DNA of 64,000 nucleotides from Lachnospiraceae bacterium (GCA_030523275.1 JAUNIX010000017.1:1-64000); one strand, 5' to 3'. Shown: positions 7,138-17,452, numbered from the stretch's first letter. The notes: generated by a model from the sequence alone, not told the origin. Made by a program: numbers and translations.

Positions 7138-8487
7138 GTGGTACATCAATATAAAAATAATGGATACAATATGGTGCTTGATGTATGTAGTGGTTCTGTT
7201 CATGTTGTTGATGATTTGAGTTATGATGTCATTGCATTATTTGAGGATTATAGTGAGGATGAGATTGTAGAAAAATTATCCGGATATAAGGCATCTGATG
7301 TCCGGGAGGCGATTGAAGAAGTAAGAGAATTAAAAGATGAGGGAATGCTTTTTACAGAAGATATTTATGAGGATTATATCTTTGCAGTAAAGAAACGTTC
7401 TACTGTTGTAAAAGCGTTATGTTTACATATTGCGCATGATTGCAACCTTGCCTGTCGCTATTGTTTTGCGGAGGAAGGTGAATATAAAGGCGACCGCTCC
7501 TTAATGAGTGCGGAAGTTGGAAAAAAAGCTCTCGATTTTCTGGTAGCAAACTCAGGAAATCGTGTAAATCTTGAAGTGGATTTCTTTGGTGGTGAGCCAT
7601 TGATGAACATGGATGTTGTAAAAGAAATCGTTGCATATGGAAGAAAATTGGAAAAAACAAATAACAAAAAGTTCCGTTTTACGATGACGACAAACGGCGT
7701 CCTATTAAATGATGAGATTATGGAATTTTTGAATGAAGAGATGAGTAATGTTGTACTCAGCATTGACGGCAGAAAGGAAATTCATGATCTGATGCGTCCA
7801 ACGCAGAATGGAAAAGGAAGTTATGATATCGTGCTTCCGAAATTCCAGAAATTTGCCAAATTAAGAGGCAAAAAAAGTTATTATGTAAGGGGAACCTTCA
7901 CGCGAAATAATTTGGATTTCTGTGAAGATGTTTTACATATGGCAGATTTAGGTTTCGATGAGATTTCCATTGAGCCGGTAGTTGCTGAAGAGGGAGAATC
8001 CTATGCCATCCAGGAAGAAGATCTTCCAAAAATCTTTGAACAGTATGATCTGCTTGCAAAAGAGATGATTAAACGCGAAAAAGAGGGAAGAGGTTTTACC
8101 TTCTTTCATTATATGATCGATCTGACGGGTGGTCCATGTGTGGCAAAACGTTTATCCGGATGTGGTTCCGGGACAGAATATTTGGCAGTTACACCATGGG
8201 GAGATTTATATCCATGTCACCAGTTCGTTGGTGAAGATGATTTCCTGTTAGGAAATGTTTATGATGGTATCAAAAAGCAGGAACTCGTGGATGAATTTAA
8301 AGGTTGCAATGTCTACACAAAAGAAAAATGTAAAAAATGTTTTGCACGTTTCTATTGTAGTGGCGGTTGTGCGGCTAATTCCTATAAGTTCCATGGTACA
8401 TTAAATGATGCATATGATATTGGATGTGAAATGGAACGCAAACGTGTGGAATGTGCTTTAATGATAAAAGCAGCTTTGGCGGAGTAA
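7138..8487 (+). CDS. scfB: SCIFF maturase, radical SAM/SPASM thioether-forming enzyme
   Basis: This 449-residue enzyme forms a cysteine thioether crosslink in the SCIFF precursor encoded upstream. The N-terminal part (about 1-90) is the peptide-binding RRE-like region. The radical SAM cluster motif CNLACRYC has cysteines at 102, 106 and 109, and FFGGEP and the TTNG motif follow. The C-terminal SPASM region carries many cysteines (GPCVAKRLSGCG, YPCHQF, CKKCFARFYCSGGC), which bind two auxiliary clusters. The start is GTG at 7138, with AAAGGAGA seven bases upstream. It sits 26 bp before secDF. The promoter is not obvious, because a terminator and R1 copy b separate it from scfA. Confidence 0.94.
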   Translation: MVHQYKNNGYNMVLDVCSGSVHVVDDLSYDVIALFEDYSEDEIVEKLSGYKASDVREAIEEVRELKDEGMLFTEDIYEDYIFAVKKRSTVVKALCLHIAHDCNLACRYCFAEEGEYKGDRSLMSAEVGKKALDFLVANSGNRVNLEVDFFGGEPLMNMDVVKEIVAYGRKLEKTNNKKFRFTMTTNGVLLNDEIMEFLNEEMSNVVLSIDGRKEIHDLMRPTQNGKGSYDIVLPKFQKFAKLRGKKSYYVRGTFTRNNLDFCEDVLHMADLGFDEISIEPVVAEEGESYAIQEEDLPKIFEQYDLLAKEMIKREKEGRGFTFFHYMIDLTGGPCVAKRLSGCGSGTEYLAVTPWGDLYPCHQFVGEDDFLLGNVYDGIKKQELVDEFKGCNVYTKEKCKKCFARFYCSGGCAANSYKFHGTLNDAYDIGCEMERKRVECALMIKAALAE

Positions 8488-8513
8488 ATAATTAAGATAA
8501 GAAAGGAAAAACA

Positions 8514-10760
8514 ATGAAGAAAAATAAGAATAAGAGAAAGATCATACTGGGCTTTCTGTTGATCATTATTCTTACGATCGCTGGTGGCGTTGTCAGCTAT
8601 CAGGGAATTGGAAAGAAACACACAGGAAGTGCAAAGAATATTGATTTAGGTCTGGATCTTGCTGGTGGTGTAAGTATTACTTACGAGGTACAAGGGAAAA
8701 AGGTATCGCAAAAAGATATTGATGATACGATTTACAAATTGCAAAAACGTGTGCAGGGGTATAGTACGGAATCGGAAGTTTATCAGGAAGGAGATAAACG
8801 TATTAAAATTGAAATTCCTGGTGTCACAGATTCCAATAAGATTTTGGAAGAATTAGGACAACCTGGTACTTTACTCTTTATGTCCCCAGATGGCAAAACG
8901 GTACTCACCGGATCAGAAGTTAAGAGTGCAGAGGCTCAGACCGTTGATAATAAAGGGATAAAAGAATATATTGTTGCATTAGAGTTTAATAAAAAAGGGA
9001 CAAAGGCATTTGCGGATGCAACAAAGAAATTTTACAAACAGCAGATTTATATTATCTATGACAATGAAATCATCAGTGCACCAACTGTTCAGACAGAAAT
9101 CAAGAATGGTGAATGTCAGATTACAGGTATGGAAAGCTTTGAGTCAGCAGAAAATCTTGCTTCTTCCATTCGTATTGGTGCGTTACCGGTAGAATTAAAG
9201 GAATTAAGTTCAGAAGTTGTATCTGCGAAGCTTGGTGTTGATGCAATTCAGTCAACGTTAAAGGCTGGTGCAATTGGACTTGCCCTTGTAGTTCTCTTTA
9301 TGATTGTTGTTTATTTGGTTCCTGGTTTTTGTGCAAGTATTGCTTTGATTACATATACGATTATGACTTTGCTTGCGTTAAATGGATTTAACATTACTTT
9401 GACATTACCGGGACTTGCGGGTATCATTCTGACGATTGGTATGGCTGTGGATGCGAATGTTATTATTTATACTCGTATTAGAGAGGAAATTGCAACTGGT
9501 AAGAGTGTGCTTTCTTCGATTAAAGCCGGATTTAGCAAAGCAAGTTCTGCGATTTTAGATGGAAATATTACAACGTTGATCGCGGCAGCGGTGCTTTTTG
9601 CAAAGGGAACGGGTTCGGTCAAAGGATTTGCTGAGACATTGGCAATGGGTATCGTGATTTCCATGTTTACCGCCTTGGTTGTCAGTCGAGTTCTCGCCTA
9701 TGCATTCTACTATTTTGGATTTAAAGACCCAAAATTCTATGGTAAGATGCGTAAGGGACGCCAGATTAATTATGTAAAATTGAGCAAAAAATGTATGATC
9801 TTATCTTTAGTCGTTATTTTAGCAGGGTTTGCATTCATGCCAGTGAATAAGGCAAATAAGGATATTGGACATATTTTAAATTATAGTCTGGAATTTTCCG
9901 GTGGTACAGCATCGACCGTTACGTTTGAGAAAGATACAAAGTTAGACAGTGATTTAGAACAGAAGGTTGTTAAATTATATGAAGATATTTCAAAATCTTC
10001 TTCTGTACAGACACAGAAAGTTACCGATAATCATCAGATGATTGTAAAGACGGTTGTCTTAACACTTGAACAGAGAGAAAAATTAGAAAAAGAACTGACC
10101 AAAGACTATGGTGTGAAAACAGTTACCTGTGCCAATATTAGTAATACGATCAGTTCGGAAATGCAGCGTGATGCCGTTATCGCAGTTATTATTGCTACCA
10201 TTTGTATGTTAATTTATATTGCATACCGTTTCAAAGATGTGAAGTTTGGTGGAAGTGCTGTTTTGGCATTGCTGCATGACGTATTAGTGGTATTAACCGT
10301 ATATTCTGTTGGCAGACTATCTGTCGGTGGTAACTTTATTGCTTGTATGCTAACCATTGTCGGTTACTCAATCAATGCGACAATTATTATTTTCGACCGT
10401 ATTCGTGAAAATTTAAAGAGCATGGATGTAAACGAACATGGTTTGGATGGCATTGTAAATGCAAGTATTAATCAGACATTCACAAGAACGATCAATACAT
10501 CGATTACAACCTTTATCATGGTATTTTGCTTATTTATTTTGGGTTCTTCTAGTATCCGTGAATTTGCACTTACTTTGATGGCTGGTATCGTTTGTGGTGG
10601 ATATTCTTCTGTATGTATCACAGGACCAGTTTGGTACATGCTTAAAAAGAGAGAAAAGAAAGATAATAATAAAACGGTAACTGAGAAAAAGCCTCTGTTA
10701 GGAAAGGCAGAAAAACAGAAAGTTTCAAAGAGAACTGGTAAGAGACACAAAAGACGTTAA
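8514..10760 (+). CDS. secDF: SecD-SecF fusion, protein export membrane subunit
   Basis: This 748-residue protein joins SecD and SecF, which use the proton gradient to complete Sec-dependent export. The SecD half has an N-terminal membrane anchor, the DLGLDLAGGVSITYEV motif and a P1 domain, then a six-helix block with the GIILTIGMAVDANVIIYTRI motif. The SecF half begins near residue 430, contains SLEFSGGT and repeats the membrane block (TIVGYSINATIIIFDRIREN). The C-terminus is a very basic tail (about 705-748). SecDF fusions are usual in many Firmicutes. Transcription probably continues from scfB and ends at the hairpin 13 bp after the stop. Confidence 0.93.
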   Translation: MKKNKNKRKIILGFLLIIILTIAGGVVSYQGIGKKHTGSAKNIDLGLDLAGGVSITYEVQGKKVSQKDIDDTIYKLQKRVQGYSTESEVYQEGDKRIKIEIPGVTDSNKILEELGQPGTLLFMSPDGKTVLTGSEVKSAEAQTVDNKGIKEYIVALEFNKKGTKAFADATKKFYKQQIYIIYDNEIISAPTVQTEIKNGECQITGMESFESAENLASSIRIGALPVELKELSSEVVSAKLGVDAIQSTLKAGAIGLALVVLFMIVVYLVPGFCASIALITYTIMTLLALNGFNITLTLPGLAGIILTIGMAVDANVIIYTRIREEIATGKSVLSSIKAGFSKASSAILDGNITTLIAAAVLFAKGTGSVKGFAETLAMGIVISMFTALVVSRVLAYAFYYFGFKDPKFYGKMRKGRQINYVKLSKKCMILSLVVILAGFAFMPVNKANKDIGHILNYSLEFSGGTASTVTFEKDTKLDSDLEQKVVKLYEDISKSSSVQTQKVTDNHQMIVKTVVLTLEQREKLEKELTKDYGVKTVTCANISNTISSEMQRDAVIAVIIATICMLIYIAYRFKDVKFGGSAVLALLHDVLVVLTVYSVGRLSVGGNFIACMLTIVGYSINATIIIFDRIRENLKSMDVNEHGLDGIVNASINQTFTRTINTSITTFIMVFCLFILGSSSIREFALTLMAGIVCGGYSSVCITGPVWYMLKKREKKDNNKTVTEKKPLLGKAEKQKVSKRTGKRHKRR

Positions 10761-10773
10761 AAATTTTGAATGT

Positions 10774-10803
10774 AAAAGAGAAGATTGTAAAATCTTCTCT
10801 TTT
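10774..10803 (+). terminator. Intrinsic terminator between secDF and recJ
   Basis: A perfect 13-bp stem, AAAAGAGAAGATT with AATCTTCTCTTTT around GTAA, ends in a T-rich arm. It lies 13 bp after secDF and 19 bp before the recJ start, showing that an upstream in-frame ATG for recJ (10766) is not used. Confidence 0.8.
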
Positions 10804-10822
10804 CTTTCATCAGGTGATAAAA

Positions 10823-12586
10823 ATGGAAAAATGGTTTATACAGACAAAGAAAGCGGATTTCTTTGCGCTAGGAAAAGAATTTCAAATTGATCCAGTGATT
10901 GTCAGGCTGATCAGAAACAGAGATGTGATTGGCAAAGATGCGATCAGAGACTATTTGTATGGGAATCTGAACAATCTACATGATCCACATCAATTAAAAG
11001 ATGCCAAGAAAGCCGCAGATATTTTAATGACAAAGTGGAAGCAAAAGAAAAAAGTAAGAATTATTTCGGATTATGACGTAGATGGCGTTGTTTCAAACTA
11101 TATTTTGTGGACGGCGTTTCACCGGTGTGGTATAGATGTGGATTTTCGTATTCCTGATCGTGTGACAGATGGATATGGTATCAATGAACGTTTGATCAGG
11201 CAGGCAAAAAAGGACGGAATCGATACGATTGTAACTTGTGATAATGGGATTGCGGCAATTCCTCAGATTGCCTATGGTAAAAGTTTAGGTCTAACGATCA
11301 TTGTAACAGATCATCACGACATTCCTTACGAGATGATAGATGGGGAAAAGAAGTATTTATCTTCGCAGGCAGATGCAATCATAAATCCCAAACAGCCCGA
11401 GTGTCCATATCCGTATGATAAAATCTGCGGTGCGGTGGTGGCGATGAAATTCGTACAGATATTGTATGAAAAAATGGGATTGGCAAGTGACGCTTATGAA
11501 CAATTTGTACCTTTTGCGGCAATCGCGACTGTCTGTGATGTTGTCGACTTGACAGATGAAAACCGTGCATTGGTCCGTGTTGGACTTGAGAGAATTCCGC
11601 AAGTGGACAATCCGGGGTTGCAGGCATTATTGGAGGTCAATGGACTATTAGAAAAGAAAATATCATCCTATCATTTAGGATTTGTGATCGGTCCATGTAT
11701 TAATGCTACGGGACGATTGGAGACAGCGGAACAGGCCGTTCGTTTATTGATGGAAACCGATATTTTAAAAGCAAGAGCGATGGCTCAAAAATTAAAAGAT
11801 TTAAATGATGAGCGTAAAAATATGACAGAAGAAGGCACAAAAATAGCATTCCAGATGGTAGAGGAACAAGATTTAAAAAGAGATAAAGTTCTAGTCGTAT
11901 ATCTGCCAGATTGCCACGAAAGCCTGGCTGGGATCATTGCCGGACGAATCAAAGAACGCTATTATAAGCCGACGATCGTATTGACAAAAGCCGACGAATT
12001 TGTTAAAGGTTCAGGTCGTTCGATCGAAGGGTATCATATGTTTGAAGCTTTAAATGAAGTGAAAGATCTGATGGAGAAATTTGGCGGTCATCCGATGGCG
12101 GCAGGAATGACACTAAAAGAAGAACATATTGGAGAATTTCGTCGCCGTTTAAATGAAAATGCCAGATTAACGGAAGATGATCTGACAAGAAAAATCTTGA
12201 TTGATGTCCCGATGCCATTAGATTATATTCATGAGGAATTGATCGAGCAGTTAGAACTGTTAGAGCCATTTGGAAAAGAAAATCCGAAGCCAATTTTTGC
12301 AGAAAAAAATTTAAGGATTGTCAGTGCCCGTAGATTGGGAGCCAAGAAAAATGTGTTAAAAATGCGTCTGCAAAATGTAAATGGAACGATTTTAGATGCA
12401 TTATTATTTCAGGAAGCGGATGCTTTCGAAGAGAAACTCTTGGCCCGCTATGGGAGACATGAGGTGGACTGTATGTATAGTGGGAGAAATTGCTCGATGA
12501 CAATTGCTTGTACATATTATCCAAATATAAATGAATATCAAGGCAGAAGAACGATTCAGATCGTGATTCAAAATTATATGGTTTAG
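10823..12586 (+). CDS. recJ: Single-stranded-DNA-specific exonuclease RecJ
   Basis: RecJ degrades single-stranded DNA 5' to 3' in recombination and repair. The 587-residue chain has the DHH-family catalytic motifs DYDVDG (83-88) and TDHHD (162-166). The DHHA1 domain further along carries GGHPMAAG, and a C-terminal OB-like region follows. The start at 10823 follows AGGTGA by a short spacer and gives MEKWFIQT. The longer frame back to 10766 would be encoded by the terminator hairpin. It is followed 47 bp later by a Cof-type phosphatase gene. Confidence 0.92.
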   Translation: MEKWFIQTKKADFFALGKEFQIDPVIVRLIRNRDVIGKDAIRDYLYGNLNNLHDPHQLKDAKKAADILMTKWKQKKKVRIISDYDVDGVVSNYILWTAFHRCGIDVDFRIPDRVTDGYGINERLIRQAKKDGIDTIVTCDNGIAAIPQIAYGKSLGLTIIVTDHHDIPYEMIDGEKKYLSSQADAIINPKQPECPYPYDKICGAVVAMKFVQILYEKMGLASDAYEQFVPFAAIATVCDVVDLTDENRALVRVGLERIPQVDNPGLQALLEVNGLLEKKISSYHLGFVIGPCINATGRLETAEQAVRLLMETDILKARAMAQKLKDLNDERKNMTEEGTKIAFQMVEEQDLKRDKVLVVYLPDCHESLAGIIAGRIKERYYKPTIVLTKADEFVKGSGRSIEGYHMFEALNEVKDLMEKFGGHPMAAGMTLKEEHIGEFRRRLNENARLTEDDLTRKILIDVPMPLDYIHEELIEQLELLEPFGKENPKPIFAEKNLRIVSARRLGAKKNVLKMRLQNVNGTILDALLFQEADAFEEKLLARYGRHEVDCMYSGRNCSMTIACTYYPNINEYQGRRTIQIVIQNYMV

Positions 12587-12633
12587 TTGATTTTGACATG
12601 TTACAATAGATAAAGAAAGGAAGGAAGACGACG

Positions 12634-13461
12634 ATGAAACAGATTAAATTAGTTGCACTTGATATGGATGGAACTTTATTAAATTCACAAAAAGAATGTT
12701 CTCCAAGGACAATTAATACCTTAAAAAAAGCACAGCAACAAGGCGTTTGGATCGTGCCAGTGACTGGTCGTGCGATTAATGGTCTGCCTCAGGTTTTAAA
12801 GGATTTAAATGTTCGTTATGGAATTTTTTGCAATGGTGCCAGTTGTTATGATCTTCATGAAAATAAATTAATGGTAGCAAATCATTTTAGTGTGGAAGAG
12901 GCTTTGCAGTTGCTACATATGGGTGATAAATATGACGCGACTCATGATGTCTATGCTGGGGGATGTGGATATTGTGAGGCTTATTATCTGGATCACTTTG
13001 CGGAATATACAACGGATGTACAGATTCAGAAGCTGATTCTTAATACGAGAAAACGTCTCGATGGTACGTTGGATGATTTTCTGCAAAATAGTCAGATGAC
13101 AGTGGAAAAAGTAAATATGTTTTTCAAGGATTTGGATGAACGGGAAATCGCCAAAAAAGAATTTGCCGCAACCGGACTGACAGATCCTGTCAGTGCCTTA
13201 TATAATAACCTTGAAATGGGTAAAAAAGGGGTTAATAAGGGCATGGCTTTGATGCAGTTTATAAAAGTATTGGGCTTAGAAAAAGAGGAAGTTATGGCAT
13301 GTGGCGATGCAAGTAATGACTTATTGATGATTCAATATGCCGGTATTGGTGTTGCTATGAAAAATGGAAACGATGAGGTGAAAGCAGTTGCCGATTACAT
13401 TACCGATTCAAATGATGAAGATGGGGTGGCAAAAGCAATCGAGAAATTTGTATTGAAATAA
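12634..13461 (+). CDS. Cof-type HAD hydrolase
   Basis: This 275-residue haloacid dehalogenase-superfamily phosphatase is of the Cof/IIB cap type. Motif I is DMDGTLLNS (10-18) with the nucleophile D10, motif II is the T in PVTGRA (about 42-47), and motifs III/IV are the K in MGKKGVNKG and ACGDASNDLLM near the C-terminus. These enzymes dephosphorylate sugar phosphates, FMN or pyridoxal phosphate, and the substrate cannot be assigned here. AAGGAAGG precedes the ATG. It lies between recJ and sbcD. Confidence 0.88.
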   Translation: MKQIKLVALDMDGTLLNSQKECSPRTINTLKKAQQQGVWIVPVTGRAINGLPQVLKDLNVRYGIFCNGASCYDLHENKLMVANHFSVEEALQLLHMGDKYDATHDVYAGGCGYCEAYYLDHFAEYTTDVQIQKLILNTRKRLDGTLDDFLQNSQMTVEKVNMFFKDLDEREIAKKEFAATGLTDPVSALYNNLEMGKKGVNKGMALMQFIKVLGLEKEEVMACGDASNDLLMIQYAGIGVAMKNGNDEVKAVADYITDSNDEDGVAKAIEKFVLK

Positions 13462-13520
13462 GGAGATGTATTTTGTTGTAGAAAAATATATCTATCAGTT
13501 CGATTATATTGGAGAAGAAA

Positions 13521-14666
13521 ATGAAATTTTTACACATGGCTGATTTGCACTTGGGGAAAATTGTGAATGGTTTTTCGATGCTCGAAGACCAAAAGTATGC
13601 ACTTTCTCAAGTGCTTGCAATGGCAAAAGAATATCAGATTCAGGGGATTTTATTGGCAGGGGATATTTATGATCGCTCGATTCCTCCGGTAGAGGCGGTA
13701 AAATTGTTTGATGAATTTTTATATCAGTTAGAGTCAATGAAAATCGCTGTCTATATCATTGCCGGCAATCACGATTCGAAAGAGCGTCTTTTGTTTGGCA
13801 GTCGTATTTTGGAAAAGAAACATATTTATATCGAGGGACAGCTGACATCACAGATTCCTTTTGTTGAGACAGAGGATGAGTACGGAATTCTTCGTATTTA
13901 TCAGTTGCCGTTCTTTCATTTGGCAGAAGGCAGAGAATTATTTTCATTAGAACGTGGCAGCGGTTATGAGGATGTGATTCGATGTCTGCTTGAAAAGACA
14001 GAAGTGGATACCAGTGTCAGAAATATTTGTATGACGCATTTGTTTGTCGTGCCCGCAAAAGGTCAGATTCAGACATGTGATTCTGAGATGGATTTATCAG
14101 TGGGAGGCGTAGAATCTGTGCCATCTCAGCTGTTTGATGTGTTTGATTATACTGCTCTGGGACATATTCATGGTCCGCAACGAGTGGGTAGTGATCAGAT
14201 TCGATATTCTGGTTCTCTGCTCAAATATTCATTTTCGGAAGAATTTCATAAAAAATCAGTCGTGTATTTTGAAATAAAAGAAAAAGGTGTTTGTGATATA
14301 AAATGGTTGCCACTAAAGCCGTTTAGAGATATGCGCAGCATTCGAGGAAAGTGTAAAGATTTGATTCAAGCGGAGATTGTTCAGGCAGCAAATGCTGAGG
14401 ATTATGTAGCGATTACGCTAACAGACGAGGAAGAAATTTTAGAACCGGCAGCTTTATTGCGTACGGTATATCCAAATGTAATGCAGATTCGATTTTTGAA
14501 AAATGAACAGAAGTATGATGATCAGGTGGAAGTGGTGAAAGTAGAAGAACGTTCGCCAATTTCGTTATTTGAATCTTTTCTTACAGAAGTACGTGGAGAA
14601 ACTGACGATGCACGGATAGAATATGTGGAAGAATTGATCGAGGAAATCATGGAGGAAGAGCAATGA
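13521..14666 (+). CDS. sbcD: Exonuclease SbcCD, subunit D
   Basis: SbcD is the nuclease subunit of the SbcCD (Mre11-Rad50-like) complex, which cuts hairpins and protein-blocked DNA ends. The 381-residue protein has the calcineurin-type metallophosphoesterase motifs MADLHLG (near 6-12), GDIYDRS, AGNHDSKERL and GHIHGPQ. The start at 13521 follows GGAG by six bases; a TTG at 13509 in frame overlaps that RBS. Its stop overlaps the sbcC start by four bases (ATGA), so the two are translationally coupled. Confidence 0.93.
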   Translation: MKFLHMADLHLGKIVNGFSMLEDQKYALSQVLAMAKEYQIQGILLAGDIYDRSIPPVEAVKLFDEFLYQLESMKIAVYIIAGNHDSKERLLFGSRILEKKHIYIEGQLTSQIPFVETEDEYGILRIYQLPFFHLAEGRELFSLERGSGYEDVIRCLLEKTEVDTSVRNICMTHLFVVPAKGQIQTCDSEMDLSVGGVESVPSQLFDVFDYTALGHIHGPQRVGSDQIRYSGSLLKYSFSEEFHKKSVVYFEIKEKGVCDIKWLPLKPFRDMRSIRGKCKDLIQAEIVQAANAEDYVAITLTDEEEILEPAALLRTVYPNVMQIRFLKNEQKYDDQVEVVKVEERSPISLFESFLTEVRGETDDARIEYVEELIEEIMEEEQ

Positions 14667-17395
14667 AACCATTAAAAATGGAATTATGTGCATGGGGTCC
14701 TTATGCAGGAAAAGAAATCATTGATTTTTCTGCCTATCACCAATCAGGATTGTTTTTGATCACCGGACCAACGGGAAGCGGGAAAACAACGATTTTTGAT
14801 GGGATTGCCTATGCATTATATGGTGAAGTCAGTGGCAGCACACGGGCGAAAGATTCTTTGCGCAGTGATTTTGCGGATAAACAGTTGGATACGTATGTGA
14901 ATTTCTGGTTTACGCACAAAGGAAAGGAATATCAGGTTCGACGTAGTCCTCGTTATCGACGACCGAAAAAACGTGGAGAGGGCATGATTTCCACAAATGA
15001 ATCAGCGTTGTTATTATATGATGATCAATCGATTAGTGGGGTGACAAAAGTCAATCAAAAAATTCAAGAGATTCTATCGATTGGATATCGTCAATTTAAG
15101 CAGTTGTCAATGATTGCTCAGGGAGAGTTTCAAAAGCTGTTAATTGTAGATGATGGCAAAACAGTCAATGAGCGTGTTGATATTTTGCGTAATATTTTCC
15201 AGACCCAGCTTTATGAAAAAATTCAAAATATGGCTGGAGAAAAGGCGAGATCCTTTCGTTCTCAAATACGAGAATTATATTTTAAGGTGGAAGAAGCAGC
15301 GGCATTGATTCCCTTGGATACAGAAGAAATTTCTCTGGCATTAGAAAAGAAAGATTTTGCTACATTCATATCGATTGTTGATCAGGAATTGGTATGCTGG
15401 AAAAATGAAATAAAAGAGAGAGAAAAGAAACAAAAGCAATCGGAAGAAATGCTTCAGTTGATTCATAAGCAGGAGGAGCTAAAACAACAGTTTTTCGATG
15501 TAAAAAAAGAGTATGAATGTTATCAAGAAAAATTGCAGATTTTAAAAGAAGAGAAAAAATCACAGGAAGATGTTGTAAAAAAATTGGAGCAAGAATCCAG
15601 TAAACAGGAACAGCGTAAACAGTTGCTGTCAGAAAAAGAAAAGTGGATGGGACAGATTTTGGAAATACAAGAAAAAGAAAGAATTTTTCAAAATCAAAGA
15701 CAAAAGATTACACAAAATCAAGACAAACAAATCCATCATGAACAGCAAATAAAAGAGGGTATGCGTTATCAGAATCAATGGAAAGATCAATTACAGGCAG
15801 AACCGGAGATGTTTGCAGAAGAGACAAAGCAGCTTACATTAAAAAATAATCTTGCACAGCAAATGAATGAACTGCGCAAGTTGTATCAAAAAATGCAAAC
15901 ATTTCAACAATTGCAACAATCATTGCACAAAGCACAAATGCGTTACCAAGAAGCAAAAAAGAGACGAGATGATCGAAAAACGAATTTTGAGAGAGTGCAG
16001 ACACAATATCAGGATGGTCTAGCAGGTGTGTTGGCAGAAGATTTGACGGAAAATGCTCCATGTCCGGTATGTGGTTCTCGTGAACATCCGAAAAAGGCTG
16101 TCCGCCCGGTTCATGCACCGACAAAAGAACAAGTACAAGTTGCACAGGATGCATGGAATCGGGAAGAGGAACAATTTTTGCAGGCATTAGCGGATGCGCG
16201 GGGAAAACGAGAGGCAGCACTTCAATGGAAAACAGAATTGCAAAAGGAGCAAGAGGTTGTTCTTGGTGAGGAGTCTTTCGAGGAAAAATGTGAGAGAATA
16301 CGTCAACAGTCTCATAAAAATGATCAGTATTTACAAGAGATTGCACAAAAGAAAGCAGAGTTTATAAAGATCAGGCGTAATCTGCAAAGATTAGAAAAAG
16401 AATTAGAGGTCCAAAACAGGCAATTAGAAGAATTAAAGCATTATGGACAGCAACAATTGCAGGAACAGGCGAGAATAGAAGGGATACTCGTAGAACTAAA
16501 ACGGCAATTGCCGGCGGACATTCCTGATATGAAAGAGATACAAAAAGAGATTATAGAATTAAAACAAGTAATAGAGCAATGGGATGTGATTTATGAAAAC
16601 GCTCAAAAGAAATTACAACATTTACTAATGCAGGAGCAAAAAGATACAGCAATTTTAAATGAAAAAAAGATACAATATCGAAAATTGCAGGTAAAGCAGT
16701 ACTCAGAGCCGTTGCCTGATGCTAAAGTGGTTGAAACAGAGTGCCAATATCAGAAACAGAGATTACAGCGTTTGTATTCAAATCTGCATCAGACAAGAGA
16801 TGCGATGGATTCATTAAAGAAAAAAGCCATAAAAATAGAAAAATTAGAAAGAAAATATGGAATTGCCGGAGATGTGGATGCTCTTGTAAATGGAAAGAAT
16901 ACCAAATCACTGAAGCTAGAACAATATGTATTGATGGCATATTTTGATGATATATTAAAAGCAGCAAATCAGAGATTAGCTGTGATGACTGGTGGAAGAT
17001 ACGAATTGTATCGCACAGAAGAGTTAAGAGATGGCCGACAAAAGAATCATTTGGATATGGAAGTGTTTGATTATTATACGGGGAAAAAACGTTCGGTAAA
17101 ATCACTATCTGGTGGGGAATCTTTTAAAGCGGCACTTAGTATGGCACTTGGCTTGAGCGATATTGTGCAAAATTATGCTGGTGGAATTCAAATAGAAGTA
17201 TTATTTATTGACGAAGGATTTGGCTCTTTGGATGAGGAGTCTTTGGGTCAGGCAATTGAAACATTAAAAAAACTATCAGCCAAGGGATGTACGATTGGTA
17301 TTATTTCTCATGTGGCAGAATTAAAAGAAAAAATTGAAGCACAGATTATTGTGGAAAAATCAAATACTGGAAGTAAAATTCGTAATATTTTATAA
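14663..17395 (+). CDS. sbcC: Exonuclease SbcCD, subunit C (SMC-like ATPase)
   Basis: SbcC is the Rad50-like ATPase partner of SbcD. It has 910 residues: Walker A GPTGSGKTT (35-43) at the N-terminus, a long coiled coil rich in Q, E and K, a zinc hook CPVC at 467-470 in the middle, a second coiled coil, then the ABC signature LSGGESFKAALSMALGL and Walker B VLFIDEGFGSLDEE near 840-855. This is the full architecture of the family. The gene is followed by two tRNA genes with their own promoter. Confidence 0.95.
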   Translation: MKPLKMELCAWGPYAGKEIIDFSAYHQSGLFLITGPTGSGKTTIFDGIAYALYGEVSGSTRAKDSLRSDFADKQLDTYVNFWFTHKGKEYQVRRSPRYRRPKKRGEGMISTNESALLLYDDQSISGVTKVNQKIQEILSIGYRQFKQLSMIAQGEFQKLLIVDDGKTVNERVDILRNIFQTQLYEKIQNMAGEKARSFRSQIRELYFKVEEAAALIPLDTEEISLALEKKDFATFISIVDQELVCWKNEIKEREKKQKQSEEMLQLIHKQEELKQQFFDVKKEYECYQEKLQILKEEKKSQEDVVKKLEQESSKQEQRKQLLSEKEKWMGQILEIQEKERIFQNQRQKITQNQDKQIHHEQQIKEGMRYQNQWKDQLQAEPEMFAEETKQLTLKNNLAQQMNELRKLYQKMQTFQQLQQSLHKAQMRYQEAKKRRDDRKTNFERVQTQYQDGLAGVLAEDLTENAPCPVCGSREHPKKAVRPVHAPTKEQVQVAQDAWNREEEQFLQALADARGKREAALQWKTELQKEQEVVLGEESFEEKCERIRQQSHKNDQYLQEIAQKKAEFIKIRRNLQRLEKELEVQNRQLEELKHYGQQQLQEQARIEGILVELKRQLPADIPDMKEIQKEIIELKQVIEQWDVIYENAQKKLQHLLMQEQKDTAILNEKKIQYRKLQVKQYSEPLPDAKVVETECQYQKQRLQRLYSNLHQTRDAMDSLKKKAIKIEKLERKYGIAGDVDALVNGKNTKSLKLEQYVLMAYFDDILKAANQRLAVMTGGRYELYRTEELRDGRQKNHLDMEVFDYYTGKKRSVKSLSGGESFKAALSMALGLSDIVQNYAGGIQIEVLFIDEGFGSLDEESLGQAIETLKKLSAKGCTIGIISHVAELKEKIEAQIIVEKSNTGSKIRNIL

Positions 17396-17402
17396 AAAAA
17401 GC

Positions 17403-17431
17403 TTGACTTTTGTGTAATGCTGCGATATACT
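17403..17431 (+). promoter_or_regulatory. Promoter of the tRNA-Val/tRNA-Met pair
   Basis: TTGACT (17403-17408) and TATACT (17426-17431) are 17 bp apart, 22 bp upstream of tRNA-Val, the usual distance for a stable RNA promoter. Confidence 0.7.
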
Positions 17432-17452
17432 AATATTCGTCGTTGAGACAAT

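Noticed and set aside
7001..7219. 72-codon reading frame through R1 copy b into scfB
   Set aside because: It lies mostly in repeat DNA, overlaps scfB in another frame and has no RBS. The same region in R1 copy c does not keep it as a conserved protein.
10766..10822. Longer N-terminus for recJ
   Set aside because: These codons form the secDF terminator hairpin. A good RBS and start lie at 10823.
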